This document shows, one piece after another, positions 25,501 to 33,398 of a DNA stretch of 64,000 nt. Position numbers and translations under genes: made by a program. The DNA comes from JBBQWZ01 sp038210135. GTDB taxonomy: Bacteria; Acidobacteriota; Terriglobia; Bryobacterales; Bryobacteraceae. Position 1 is the first letter of the stretch. Every line of letters begins with the position of its first letter. The stretch covers positions 1-64,000 of the forward strand of contig JBBQWZ010000003.1 of assembly GCA_038210135.1 (NCBI GenBank), written 5' to 3'. The notes under the pieces were generated by a model. The model was not told the origin of the DNA and made no database searches. It saw only the letters and a program-made list of their open reading frames with translations.

Positions 25501-26010
25501 ATGGTTTTGACAAAAGAAGAACTCATCGCGGCCCTGCGACACGAAGTGCGCATCCTGGTGCATCTGGCCGGCAAGGTGGATCGATCGAAGCTCGATTACC
25601 GGCCGACTGCGAAGCAGCGAAGCCTACTCGAATTACTGCAATACATGGCCATCGCCGGTCCGACGCAACTCGCGTGCATACACGGCGGAGTGTTCGATCG
25701 TCCGACGATGTCGGCGATGTGGACAGGACCGGAGAAAGCCGCGAAGGAAATGGATTTTGACGCGGCGGTCGCCGCCATCGCCGGCCAGGGGACTCAATAT
25801 GCCCAGAGCCTCGCGGGCTGGACCGACGCGGATTTCAGGACCGCGGTAGACATGTTCGGCACACTTTCGACCAAGGGATCCTTGCTGATCACGCTCGTGC
25901 TGGCGGCGCATGCCGCGTACCGGATGCAGCTTTTCTGCTATTTGAAATCGTGCGGGCGCGAAGAGCTGAACACGATGAATCTGTGGGCCGGCGTCGATGG
26001 GCCGATGTAG
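25501..26010 (+). CDS. DinB-like four-helix protein
   Basis: A 169-aa protein resembling the DinB/YfiT superfamily: N-terminal helix with HEVRILVHLAGKV, then DYRPTAKQRSLLELLQYMA, a typical DinB segment, and a C-terminal helix with LVLAAHAAYRMQLFCYLK whose His could be a metal ligand. Members are often thiol-dependent metal enzymes. The exact substrate is unknown. GACAGGAG upstream of the ATG at 25501 gives a good ribosome site. Confidence 0.75.
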   Translation: MVLTKEELIAALRHEVRILVHLAGKVDRSKLDYRPTAKQRSLLELLQYMAIAGPTQLACIHGGVFDRPTMSAMWTGPEKAAKEMDFDAAVAAIAGQGTQYAQSLAGWTDADFRTAVDMFGTLSTKGSLLITLVLAAHAAYRMQLFCYLKSCGREELNTMNLWAGVDGPM

Positions 26011-26081
26011 GCGCAATCGTCTCCGGGCCATTCTTCGGAATCGGGCAGCGAATCCGAGGGCCGCCCAGCGATGTCAACTGG

Positions 26082-26429
26082 ATGAATAGTATCAACCGTT
26101 CCGCCGTGATCGTGGTCGCAAAAAAGCCGTTCCTCGACTGGGTGAATGGCCTTGCGACTGGCGCACCCGCTTTGACTCTAGAAGAGATTCGGCGGGACCC
26201 GGGCGTTTATCTGATCCCCGAATATGAGGGTGTCGCGGGGGCGGAGGGGATGCTGCGCGATGGCTTCGACACCATTTTCCGGGACCAGCTTTCCCAGTGG
26301 TGGTCCGACCCTGCCGCGTGGCCTGCGAATCGGACGCTCGCGCTTTTCAACAAATGGTTCGCACACCACAGCCATTCGACGGTGCGCGATACGCTTTCCG
26401 CGCGCTTGACGAGGTCGAATCCCGGTTAA
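26082..26429 (+). CDS. Hypothetical protein
   Basis: A 115-aa soluble protein starting MNSINRSAVIVVAKKPFLDWVN. The pattern VxxKKPFLDWxNxL and the later DQLSQWWSDPAAWP recur in small conserved bacterial proteins of unknown role. ATG 26082 is the first start giving this sequence; the frame extends upstream to 25950 over the end of the DinB gene. No further function can be read. Confidence 0.65.
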   Translation: MNSINRSAVIVVAKKPFLDWVNGLATGAPALTLEEIRRDPGVYLIPEYEGVAGAEGMLRDGFDTIFRDQLSQWWSDPAAWPANRTLALFNKWFAHHSHSTVRDTLSARLTRSNPG

Positions 26430-26564
26430 CCGTAAACCGGTAATCCACATCGCCCGGCTGCAACTTCTGCACGATTTCAAGAGTCCTTTCAGCCTTTAAT
26501 CTTGAAAACAGGGGATCTGATTGCTGGCCTTTTAAGTGCACTTGAATTGCGAAGGAGTGCGAAC

Positions 26565-27257
26565 ATGCGAAGCCAAACCTATTCAGCGAGGGTGTCGCGG
26601 TACGTCGTTGCCGCGGGGTTGTTGACCGCGATGGCGTTGTCGGGACAGGATCCAGACCGGGAGCGGGATCGAGACCGAAATCGAGACTGGGACGCGACGC
26701 GCGATCGAATCAGCCGCATCGAGCAAGGAACGGTTGTGGCGGTGCGAACCGATGATCGTATCGAGGCGGAACGCTTCGATCCTCGAATCTACACGGGCAC
26801 GGTCGAAGACAACGTCTGGGGGACGGACGGACGGCTTGCGATTCCTCGCGGCGCAACGGTCGAATTGATGGTGCGGGAAGCTCGCGACCGTGACTTGATT
26901 CTCGATCTCGAATCGGTAACGATTCGCGGCGAACGCTATGCGCTGCGAGCCGACGCGGAACGGATCGAATCGCGCTCCGGAGTGGGCGCGAACCGGAGAA
27001 CCGGTAAATTCGCGGGGGGCGGCGCCCTCATTGGCGGGATCATTGGAGCGATCGCCGGGGGCGGAAAAGGCGCTGCGATCGGCGCCGGCGCGGGAGCCGC
27101 GGCGGGACTCGGAGCCGCCGCAGTCAGGGGACGCAACGTCCGTTTGCCGGCGGAATCTGTGGTGACGTTCCGCCTCGATCGGGGCTTGGATATCGGAATA
27201 GCAGATTCCGGCTACGACCGCGACGGGCGCCATTATCACGGACCGCGCGAAAACTAA
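26565..27257 (+). CDS. Secreted glycine-zipper protein
   Basis: A 230-aa protein with a signal peptide (YVVAAGLLTAMALSGQ) followed by a very charged Asp/Arg repeat (DPDRERDRDRNRDWDATRDR). A beta-rich middle contains IPRGATVELMVREARDRDLILDL, and a glycine zipper (GGGALIGGIIGAIAGGGKGA) could insert in the outer membrane. A strong GAAGGAG ribosome site precedes the ATG at 26565. Such proteins are usually envelope structural components; specific role unknown. Confidence 0.75.
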   Translation: MRSQTYSARVSRYVVAAGLLTAMALSGQDPDRERDRDRNRDWDATRDRISRIEQGTVVAVRTDDRIEAERFDPRIYTGTVEDNVWGTDGRLAIPRGATVELMVREARDRDLILDLESVTIRGERYALRADAERIESRSGVGANRRTGKFAGGGALIGGIIGAIAGGGKGAAIGAGAGAAAGLGAAAVRGRNVRLPAESVVTFRLDRGLDIGIADSGYDRDGRHYHGPREN

Positions 27258-27458
27258 ATCGGAGCGAAACCCTGCGCAAGGATGGCCGCCGGCTCCAAAG
27301 CCGACGGCCATTTCCACGTAGAAAACTGCTTTTCTGGTTCGGCGGCAAGATTCTTCCAAGTCGCTATCAGACGAGTGCCGAGGCGGTCGACTCCTTAGCG
27401 GCGTGAATCTGCGAGAGTTACCCATATCGATCTCGATTCGGCGTCTTAGGTAAAGACC

Positions 27459-28325
27459 ATGAGACTACTCCTGCTGCTGGCCACGACCGCTGTCGCATTC
27501 GCTCAACCGGCGGCTCCGGCCGCGCCGAGGGCCAAAGAGTTTCCCGACGCGGAATTACGCAAGATTCTCGCCGTACTCTGTCCCGGTCAGGATTATGTGA
27601 CGGGCGACAAGAACGGTTGCCATGTTTGCCCGGAAGGAACCATGGACGAAGGTCGGGATGCCGGTGGCGGTGGGACGGTCCAGAACACGATCGCCGGGCA
27701 CCTGTCAGGGCCGAAGTCGGAAGACGTCCTCCTGGTGATGCGCGGCTGCGAGCCGCACGCGAACGGTTTCGTCGATTCCGCCCTGTTCACCAAAGTAGAC
27801 GGCCAGTGGACCACGGGGGGAATGAGTCCGGGCGCGGTCGGCGACTGCGAACTGATTAGTAACAATGAAGGGCGCCAGGGATTGCTGTGCCAGCGGGGCG
27901 ATTATCACATGGGACTGATGGATGCCTCGTTGCGGTTCGGCTACGTCGGCGGCTCTGACAATGACCTCATCAATACCTACCTGATGACGGCGCCGTGCAT
28001 CGGGGGGGAGAAGTCGCCGACGGTCGCGAATTCCTCGCTGGTCAAACGGGAATGGACTGTCGCCGGCGGCAAGCGCGCGCTCAACCTGACCGCCGAATGC
28101 AGCCGCTTCCGGGCGAATTGCCGCGCCCGCGATGAGGAACCCGCGGGGCCGGTCGCGAAGGCCCGCACCTTCCACATCCAATACATCTTCGATGGCGAAT
28201 CGCTAGTTCTGAGTCCGGCGAGTGTCGCGGTCAAAAAGGCATTTGACGCGTGCGCGGCGGTGTTCGAGGATCCGGCTCCGGTTAAGAAACCGGCAGTGGC
28301 GAAGAAGGCCGGCGCGAAACCCTGA
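27459..28325 (+). CDS. Secreted Cys-rich hypothetical protein
   Basis: A 288-aa exported protein (signal peptide LLLLLATTAVAFAQ). It contains many cysteines (CPGQ, CHVCPEG, GCEPH, CELIS, LLCQRG, APCIGG, ECSRFRANCRAR), suggesting disulfides or metal binding. It ends in a Lys/Ala/Pro-rich tail (KKPAVAKKAGAKP). Family not recognised. The ARPP-1 gene follows 58 bp later on the same strand. Confidence 0.7.
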   Translation: MRLLLLLATTAVAFAQPAAPAAPRAKEFPDAELRKILAVLCPGQDYVTGDKNGCHVCPEGTMDEGRDAGGGGTVQNTIAGHLSGPKSEDVLLVMRGCEPHANGFVDSALFTKVDGQWTTGGMSPGAVGDCELISNNEGRQGLLCQRGDYHMGLMDASLRFGYVGGSDNDLINTYLMTAPCIGGEKSPTVANSSLVKREWTVAGGKRALNLTAECSRFRANCRARDEEPAGPVAKARTFHIQYIFDGESLVLSPASVAVKKAFDACAAVFEDPAPVKKPAVAKKAGAKP

Positions 28326-28383
28326 TCGGTTTTGCAAGGAACGGCGGGATGGCGGCATTTCACTGGCGAGGAGATTGCCAGCC

Positions 28384-29367
28384 ATGAAATGCACTGGTCG
28401 ATCGATAGCCGCGTTCGCGGCGCTTACCGTTGTGGCCCATGCCGCCGAGCTCCGGCTCAGCGGGCCGTACGTGCGGGACAACCTGAACGTCTATCTGGTC
28501 CACGGATCGGACCGGGTTCACACCAAGTACCTGACGCTTTCAGAAGGACTGGCGCAGCGCAAGGTGGTGGTTTACGAAACCGGCGACGTCAACCAATTGC
28601 AGGTCGAGAACCTGTCGAAGGACGACGTCTACATACAGTCGGGCGAGATTGTGAAAGGCGGCAAGCAGGATCGCGTCTTGAAGGACGACATCATCCTTCC
28701 TTCCGCTTCGGGCAAAGTCACCGTCGCGGCGTTCTGCGTCGAGCATGGCCGATGGACGCAGCGCGGCAAAGAGGAATCGAAGTCGTTCGCGGGGGCACCG
28801 AACGCGATTTCGTCCCCGAAACTGAAGGCGGCGGTGCGGAACGCCAAGCAGAACGAGGTCTGGTCGGAGGTAGCGGCGGCGCAGGACCGGCTGGCGAAAA
28901 ACCTCAAGGCGAAGGTGACGTCGTCGCAATCCGAATCGAGCTACCAGTTGACGCTCGAATCGCCGAAGCTGCGGGAAACCGTGGCGAGCTTCCAGCGGGA
29001 GATGTTGGGCCTGGCGGCGCGATTCCCGGATTCTGTGGGCTACGTGGTTTCGGTCAACGGGGAAGTGACCGGTTCGGACGTGTATGCGGGGCACGACCTG
29101 TTTCTGAAGCTGTGGCCGAAGCTGCTCGAGTCGGTCGCGGTGGAGGCGATTTCGGCGGGTCGGCAAGGGGAGAAGTTCGCGGATCCGTCGATGGATGAGG
29201 TCCGGGAGGCGGCGACCGGCAACGGCGCTCGGGTGACGGCGGATCAGAAAGTGAACTCGCGGACGGGAGCGGTGAAGGCGGATTTGCCGTCCGGGCAGGT
29301 GTACGAGACCCGGGATTCCGCGTCTGGCGGGGCGGGTCCGGTGCATCGGAGTTACGTCAAGAAGTGA
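28384..29367 (+). CDS. Secreted ARPP-1 domain protein
   Basis: A 327-aa protein with a signal peptide (SIAAFAALTVVAHA). Residues about 30-190 match the ARPP-1 domain: YLTLSEGLAQRKVVVYE, QVENLSKDDVYIQSGEIV, GKQDRVLKDDIILP, CVEHGRWTQRG and NEVWSEVAAAQDRL. The domain was named from its association with ADP-ribosylglycohydrolase/phosphatase contexts and has no established activity. Here it is exported and without such partners. The ATG at 28384 has GAGGAG upstream. Confidence 0.8.
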   Translation: MKCTGRSIAAFAALTVVAHAAELRLSGPYVRDNLNVYLVHGSDRVHTKYLTLSEGLAQRKVVVYETGDVNQLQVENLSKDDVYIQSGEIVKGGKQDRVLKDDIILPSASGKVTVAAFCVEHGRWTQRGKEESKSFAGAPNAISSPKLKAAVRNAKQNEVWSEVAAAQDRLAKNLKAKVTSSQSESSYQLTLESPKLRETVASFQREMLGLAARFPDSVGYVVSVNGEVTGSDVYAGHDLFLKLWPKLLESVAVEAISAGRQGEKFADPSMDEVREAATGNGARVTADQKVNSRTGAVKADLPSGQVYETRDSASGGAGPVHRSYVKK

Positions 29368-29675
29368 TGGCGGGGCCGGACGCGGTGTGGGCCGCGTCCT
29401 GGTTTTCCAAAACTCGGCTGAACCCGGAGCATAAGCGACGGGACCCGCAGCCCATCAGCCGGAACCGTGACTTCGTTGGGTCCCGTCGCTTACGCTCCGG
29501 GTTCATTGTCGTGCTGCTTTTGAAATCGTCGGAAAGCGCTTCCTGCGCGTGACTAACGTCACGCTTCGTGCGCGCCTCGACGGTCTGTGACGGCCCTTTG
29601 CGAAACGAAGCCAATCGCCTTTAAGTGACTATGGACTCTTCGGATTGGCGGGATTTCAAAACGAAGCCACGGGCC
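29368..29675. repeat. Intergenic region with an inverted pair of CTTACG-core repeats
   Basis: No gene is seen. One D-type 20-mer lies at 29482-29501 (CCCGTCGCTTACGCTCCGGG) and a near-identical copy in opposite orientation at 29423-29442, so with their AACC/GGTT flanks they can form a ~26-bp stem around a ~35-nt loop. The two flanking genes converge here, so the hairpin could end transcription. Further right is CTTCGTGCGCGCCTCG (29565), also found at 32637 and 41324. Confidence 0.8.
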
Positions 29676-30539
29676 TTAATCGTAGAGGATTTCGGCCAGA
29701 CGCTGCTCGTCGATCAGACGGACGCGGGTGGCGTTCCAGGCGTGGGCCGAGCCGGTCGCCTTGGTCATGGCTTGCTCGAATTTCTTCTTCGATTCCGAGA
29801 GTCCGGCGAAGTAGACGTAGGTCTTCGGATCTTCGAGCAGCGCCAGAATCTCCTGGGCGTTCTCGACCAGAATGCGATCGAGGGCGGGTGGGGCTCCGTA
29901 GGCTGGACGCGGGCTGAGGGCTTCAAAGGCGCGGAACGACTCCTGGTCGTAATAAAGGGCGAAGTCCTTTTTGACGTCGTTCATGTAGAGGAGTTCCATG
30001 CCGGTTTGGGCTCCGTAGAACAGGCGGACTTTGCCCTGCCAGCCGCGATGTTCGTGATAGATGTGCTTGACGAAGGCGCGGAAGGGGGCGATGCCGGTAC
30101 CCATGCCGATCATGAGCAGGTTGTCGGTGGTGTCGGGCGGAATCTGGAAGGCGGTTCCGTAGGGTCCGGTGATGTGGATGGGATCGCCGGGATTGGCGTC
30201 GCACAGGTAGTTGGAGGCTTTGCCCGGGTAGCGCTCGCCGCTGACGTCGTCGATGGAGAAGCAGCGGCGGACACAGATGGACATGGTTCCGCTCTTGCCG
30301 TTCTCGCCTTCGCGGGGGCTGGCGATGGAGTAGAGGCGCAAGTGGTTGGTGTTGCCGAAGTCGTGGGGTCCGGGGGCGAGGACGCCGATGCTCTGGCCCT
30401 CGATGTAGTCAAAATCGGGCGACGGCAGGCGGAGGACCAGATGGCGGACTTCGGCGTCGCTGTCGGGCGGGGTCACCAGTTCGCTCGAGACCAGAGTGGC
30501 TTGGTACGGATTTGATACGTCGAATTCAGTGAGATTCAT
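29676..30539 (-). CDS. FNR-type ferredoxin/flavodoxin:NAD(P)H reductase
   Basis: A 287-aa flavoenzyme. The FAD domain shows HLRLYSIASPREG (RxYS) and GPYGTAF; the NAD(P) domain shows MIGMGTGIAPFRAF and ends YVYFAGLSESKKKFEQAM. This is the plant/cyanobacterial FNR-type organisation, without a fused ferredoxin. It would move electrons between reduced ferredoxin and NAD(P)H in the cytosol. It is the last gene of the rnf-nifJ run and overlaps the Cys-rich mini-protein gene by 14 bp, so it is translated from the same mRNA. Confidence 0.88.
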   Translation of the reverse strand: MNLTEFDVSNPYQATLVSSELVTPPDSDAEVRHLVLRLPSPDFDYIEGQSIGVLAPGPHDFGNTNHLRLYSIASPREGENGKSGTMSICVRRCFSIDDVSGERYPGKASNYLCDANPGDPIHITGPYGTAFQIPPDTTDNLLMIGMGTGIAPFRAFVKHIYHEHRGWQGKVRLFYGAQTGMELLYMNDVKKDFALYYDQESFRAFEALSPRPAYGAPPALDRILVENAQEILALLEDPKTYVYFAGLSESKKKFEQAMTKATGSAHAWNATRVRLIDEQRLAEILYD

Positions 30540-30753
30540 GATCTAGTCCTTTGTTGGGTTCGAGTGGTTTGCCGTGGCATAGGCCGGATCCGGTGCAGCC
30601 GCCGCAGCCGTGGGCCATAAAGTCGAGGACGTCCTTGTCGAGGTTGGGGCAGCCGGAGCGGCGGCGGACCATTTTAAGGAACAGGATCCAGCCGCCTAGG
30701 ACGACGAAGATGCCGAGGGTGGTTCCGAGAAGGGTTAGTAGGGCGCTGGTCAT
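30526..30753 (-). CDS. Cys-rich single-pass membrane mini-protein (possible NqrM-like assembly factor)
   Basis: A 75-aa protein with one N-terminal helix (LLTLLGTTLGIFVVLGGWILFL), a basic MVRRR stop-transfer, then a short cytosolic part with cysteines at SGCPN and HGCGGCTGSGLCHG. The layout is the same as NqrM, which supplies iron for the Cys4 iron site between the NqrD and NqrE subunits; RnfA and RnfE are their homologues and rnfA lies just upstream. The role is therefore inferred to be Rnf iron-centre assembly. It could also be an unrelated Cys-rich protein. Confidence 0.7.
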   Translation of the reverse strand: MTSALLTLLGTTLGIFVVLGGWILFLKMVRRRSGCPNLDKDVLDFMAHGCGGCTGSGLCHGKPLEPNKGLDHESH

Positions 30754-31046
30754 GGGGTGGCATGCCTGTTGGCTGGGTTAAGGAGCGCGACCTTGCGGTC
30801 GCGCCTCGGGGTCGCGCGTTGAGTGGTAGTCCGCTCCCTTACGGTCGCGGTTCGGTGCTGGCGGGGCGCGGGGTTATTAGGGGGCGCGGGGTCCCCGCCC
30901 TTACGGGCGGGGCTATTAGGGGACGCGGGGTTATTACGGGGCGCGGGGTCCCCGCCCTTACGGGCGGGGCTATGGGTGGATGCGGGGTCCCCGCCCTTAC
31001 GGGCGGGGCTATGGGTGGACGCGCTGAAAATGTGGGTTTGCATGGG
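30754..31046. repeat. Cluster of CTTACG-core hairpin repeats between rnfA and the mini-protein gene
   Basis: One A-type 20-mer (CCGCTCCCTTACGGTCGCGG, 30831) and three B-type copies (CCCCGCCCTTACGGGCGGGG at 30893, 30950 and 30989) lie in 200 bp, separated by GCGGGGT / GGCTATGGGTGGA segments. A degenerate copy with TTGCGG lies near 30790. Open frames through this area are repeat translations and not genes. Confidence 0.9.
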
Positions 31047-31631
31047 TTAGCCTCCGCTGCTCATTCCGGCGAAACCCATGAAGGCTAGAGATAGGATGCT
31101 GGCTAGGATGAGGGTTAGGGCGGTTCCTTTCGCGAGGCTGGGGATGTCGGAGAGGTCGGTCCTTTCGCGGACTAGCGACAGGAGAACCAGGGCCATGCAG
31201 TAGCCGCTGCTGGCTGCCACGGCGAAGACGGTGCTTTGGACCAGGTTGTAATTTCTGGCGGTTTGGAAGAGGGGTACCGCCAGGACGGCGCAGTTGGTGG
31301 TGATCAAAGGCAGGTAGACCCCGAGCTCGCGGAAGAGGGCCGGGCTAGTCTTCTTGATGAACATTTCAGTGAGCTGGACGGTGGCGGCGATGATCACGAT
31401 GTAGGTGATGATGCGCAGGTATTCGGCGTGCGCCAGGACCAGGATGAGGTTGGTTCCGTAGGCGAGGATACTGGAAACGGTGATGACGAACATCACCGAG
31501 ACGCCCATGCGCCAGGCGGTGCCGAACTTCGCGGAAAGTCCTAGGAATGAGCACATTCCGAGGAAAACGCAAAGTACGAAGTTATTGATGAGGAAGGCGT
31601 CGATGAAGATGTGGCTGAGGGATTCGTTCAT
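31047..31631 (-). CDS. rnfA: Rnf complex subunit RnfA
   Basis: A 194-aa membrane protein with six predicted helices. Typical sequences are FLINNFVLCVFLGMCSFLG, with the Cys that helps bind the intramembrane iron centre, and PLITTNCAVLAVPLF. RnfA pairs with RnfE in the ferredoxin:NAD oxidoreductase that pumps sodium or protons across the inner membrane. GAGGTG lies 8 nt before the ATG. Confidence 0.95.
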   Translation of the reverse strand: MNESLSHIFIDAFLINNFVLCVFLGMCSFLGLSAKFGTAWRMGVSVMFVITVSSILAYGTNLILVLAHAEYLRIITYIVIIAATVQLTEMFIKKTSPALFRELGVYLPLITTNCAVLAVPLFQTARNYNLVQSTVFAVAASSGYCMALVLLSLVRERTDLSDIPSLAKGTALTLILASILSLAFMGFAGMSSGG

Positions 31632-31661
31632 GGGCGCACCTCGGCTGATGGAGTTGCTTGG

Positions 31662-31857
31662 GTCCGCTCCCTTACGGTCGCGGTTCGGTGCTGAGGAGAC
31701 GGCGTTTGTGGTTGGTTCGGAGGTACTGAGGTCCGCTCCCTTACGGTCGCGGTTCGGTGCTGGATGAACGGCGTTTGTGGTTGGTTCGGAGGTGTTCGGG
31801 TCCGCTCCCTTACGGTCGCGGTTCGGTGCTGGATAAAGGGCGTTTCTGGTTGGTTCA
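31662..31857. repeat. Tandem 69-bp repeat, three copies, between rnfE and rnfA
   Basis: Units begin at 31662, 31731 and 31800. Each starts with the A-type hairpin (CCGCTCCCTTACGGTCGCGG) and TTCGGTGCTG, then ACGGCGTTTGTGGTTGGTTC. The period is 69 bp, a multiple of three, so a long false frame runs through it. Confidence 0.92.
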
Positions 31858-32529
31858 TTAGCGGACCTCGGCGATTTCGATGAGGGGTTTGGCGGCTTGG
31901 GTGGCTTCTTCTTGAGCGGCGGCTTTGCGCTTTGCCTGGTTTTCGCGGTAGAGGGTGAAGGTCAGGAGCCACATGGCGAGGGCGATGAAGCCTCCGGGGG
32001 GAAGCAGGAACAGGACCCAGGGTTCGAAGTTGGGGCCGAAGACGGAGAAGCCAAGGAAGGTTCCGGCTCCTAGGACTTCGCGGACGGTGCCCAGGCAGGT
32101 GAGCGCGAAGGCGAAGCCGAGGCCCATGCCGAGTCCGTCGGCCATGGATTTCATGACGGGGCGTTTTCCGGCGAAGGCTTCGGCGCGTTCGAGGATGATG
32201 CAGTTGGCGACGATCAGGGGAATGTATGCGCCTAGAGCCTTGTACACGGGAATGCTGATGGCTTTGACGAGGTAATCGACGACGGTGACGGAGGTCGCGA
32301 TGATGGCGATGTAGGTGGCGATGCGGACTTGTTTCGGGACGAGCTTGCGGACCATGGAGACGAGTCCGTTGGAGCAGACCAGGACGAAGGTGGTGGCGAG
32401 TCCCATGGCGACGGCGTTGCGGACGCTGTTGGTGATGGCGAGGGTCGGGCACATGCCGAGGACCTGGACGAAGACGGGGTTCTGTTTCCAGAGTCCGTTG
32501 AGGAAGGGGTTGTCGGAGTTATCGGGCAT
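31858..32529 (-). CDS. rnfE: Rnf complex subunit RnfE
   Basis: A 223-aa membrane protein homologous to NqrD. Seen are NPVFVQVLGMCPTLAITNS with its conserved Cys, LGAYIPLIVANCIILERAEAFA with the second Cys, and about six helices. It forms the iron-binding membrane core with RnfA. ATG 32529 is preferred because AGGA lies 9 nt upstream; an ATG at 32547 would add six residues. The C-terminal ~25 residues are Ala/Lys/Glu-rich and charged, an unusual extension. Confidence 0.95.
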   Translation of the reverse strand: MPDNSDNPFLNGLWKQNPVFVQVLGMCPTLAITNSVRNAVAMGLATTFVLVCSNGLVSMVRKLVPKQVRIATYIAIIATSVTVVDYLVKAISIPVYKALGAYIPLIVANCIILERAEAFAGKRPVMKSMADGLGMGLGFAFALTCLGTVREVLGAGTFLGFSVFGPNFEPWVLFLLPPGGFIALAMWLLTFTLYRENQAKRKAAAQEEATQAAKPLIEIAEVR

Positions 32530-32738
32530 TTTTGGGGTCCTGGGCATCCGCTTCCGACGTGCTCCTGGTGGTCGCGGGTTGGATTTGGGGTGCGGTGCTG
32601 GGCTGGAAGCACTTACTTCGCTCGACTTCGTCTCGCTTCGTGCGCGCCTCGATGCCTTGCTGTGTTGGCTCCGCGGGTCCCGTCGCTGACGCTCCGGGTG
32701 CAGTCACTTGGCATACTGGGCGGTTGGGGTGCATTTCG
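32530..32738. repeat. Repeat-filled gap between rnfG and rnfE
   Basis: Contains CGCTTCCGACGTGCTCC (32550), the segment CTTCGCTCGACTTCGTCTCG with CTTCGTGCGCGCCTCGATGC (32617-32656, also at 41301) and a D-type 20-mer with a CTGACG core (32679-32698). No gene is supported here. Confidence 0.8.
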
Positions 32739-33398
32739 TTAGATCCCCTTCTTGATGCGGTCTAGATTTTTGGCTACTACGGGGCCTTGTTCTTCCATGC
32801 TTTTTTGGAGCATGCGGCCTACGGCTCTGGAGGAGATGGTGGCTCCGGAGAGGGCGTCAATTTCCCAGGGATTCTTTTTGGTGCCGTGTTTGACGGCGGC
32901 GATGGGATGGGTGGCGTCGAGAGCCTGGAAGTTTTCCTGGAATTTCGGATCGCTGCGGATACGGTCGCCGAGGCCGGGTGTCTCGTGCATTTCGACGACT
33001 TGGAAGCCGGTGATTGTCTTGGTGTCGGGTGAGTAGGCGTACATCGCGACGATGACGTCGGCGTAGCCGCGTCCGTTGGCTTCGAGGACCACGCCGAGGA
33101 ATTTGCCGCTGGCGTCGAAGCCGGCGAAGAGTCGCTTTCCTTCTCCTTCAAGACCATTTAAGACAGTAAGTTCGCCGCTGGATTCAATGCGATAGATTAC
33201 CTGCTTATCGATGCCCGGAAGGAGCTGGGCGATGGACTCCTTCATGATGGTTTCGGTGTTGCCGCGGATGCGGTCGAAGGTCAGGATGTTGACGCCGACG
33301 ATTAGAAGTCCGCAAAGGAGCGAAACGGCTCCTAGCATCTTGACCATGTTGAAGGTCGGCGTTACACCGACCGGGGTGGCATTCGTGCCCGGCATCAT
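32739..33398 (-). CDS. rnfG: Rnf complex subunit RnfG (covalent FMN)
   Basis: A 219-aa protein with one N-terminal helix (MLGAVSLLCGLLIVGVNIL) and a periplasmic FMN-binding domain. SGATISSRAV is the flavinylation motif; FMN is attached to its Thr by ApbE, which is encoded nearby at 42721. GDRIRSDPKFQENF is also typical. Its ATG overlaps the rnfD stop (ATGA). Confidence 0.95.
   Translation of the reverse strand: MMPGTNATPVGVTPTFNMVKMLGAVSLLCGLLIVGVNILTFDRIRGNTETIMKESIAQLLPGIDKQVIYRIESSGELTVLNGLEGEGKRLFAGFDASGKFLGVVLEANGRGYADVIVAMYAYSPDTKTITGFQVVEMHETPGLGDRIRSDPKFQENFQALDATHPIAAVKHGTKKNPWEIDALSGATISSRAVGRMLQKSMEEQGPVVAKNLDRIKKGI

Noticed and set aside
30762..31088. 108-aa plus-strand frame between rnfA and the mini-protein gene
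   Set aside because: Consists of translated hairpin repeats (YGRGSV, GGAIRGRGV) with no independent support.
31628..32452. 274-aa frame on the same strand as rnfE
   Set aside because: Out of frame with rnfE and continues through the 69-bp tandem repeat, whose length is a multiple of three.
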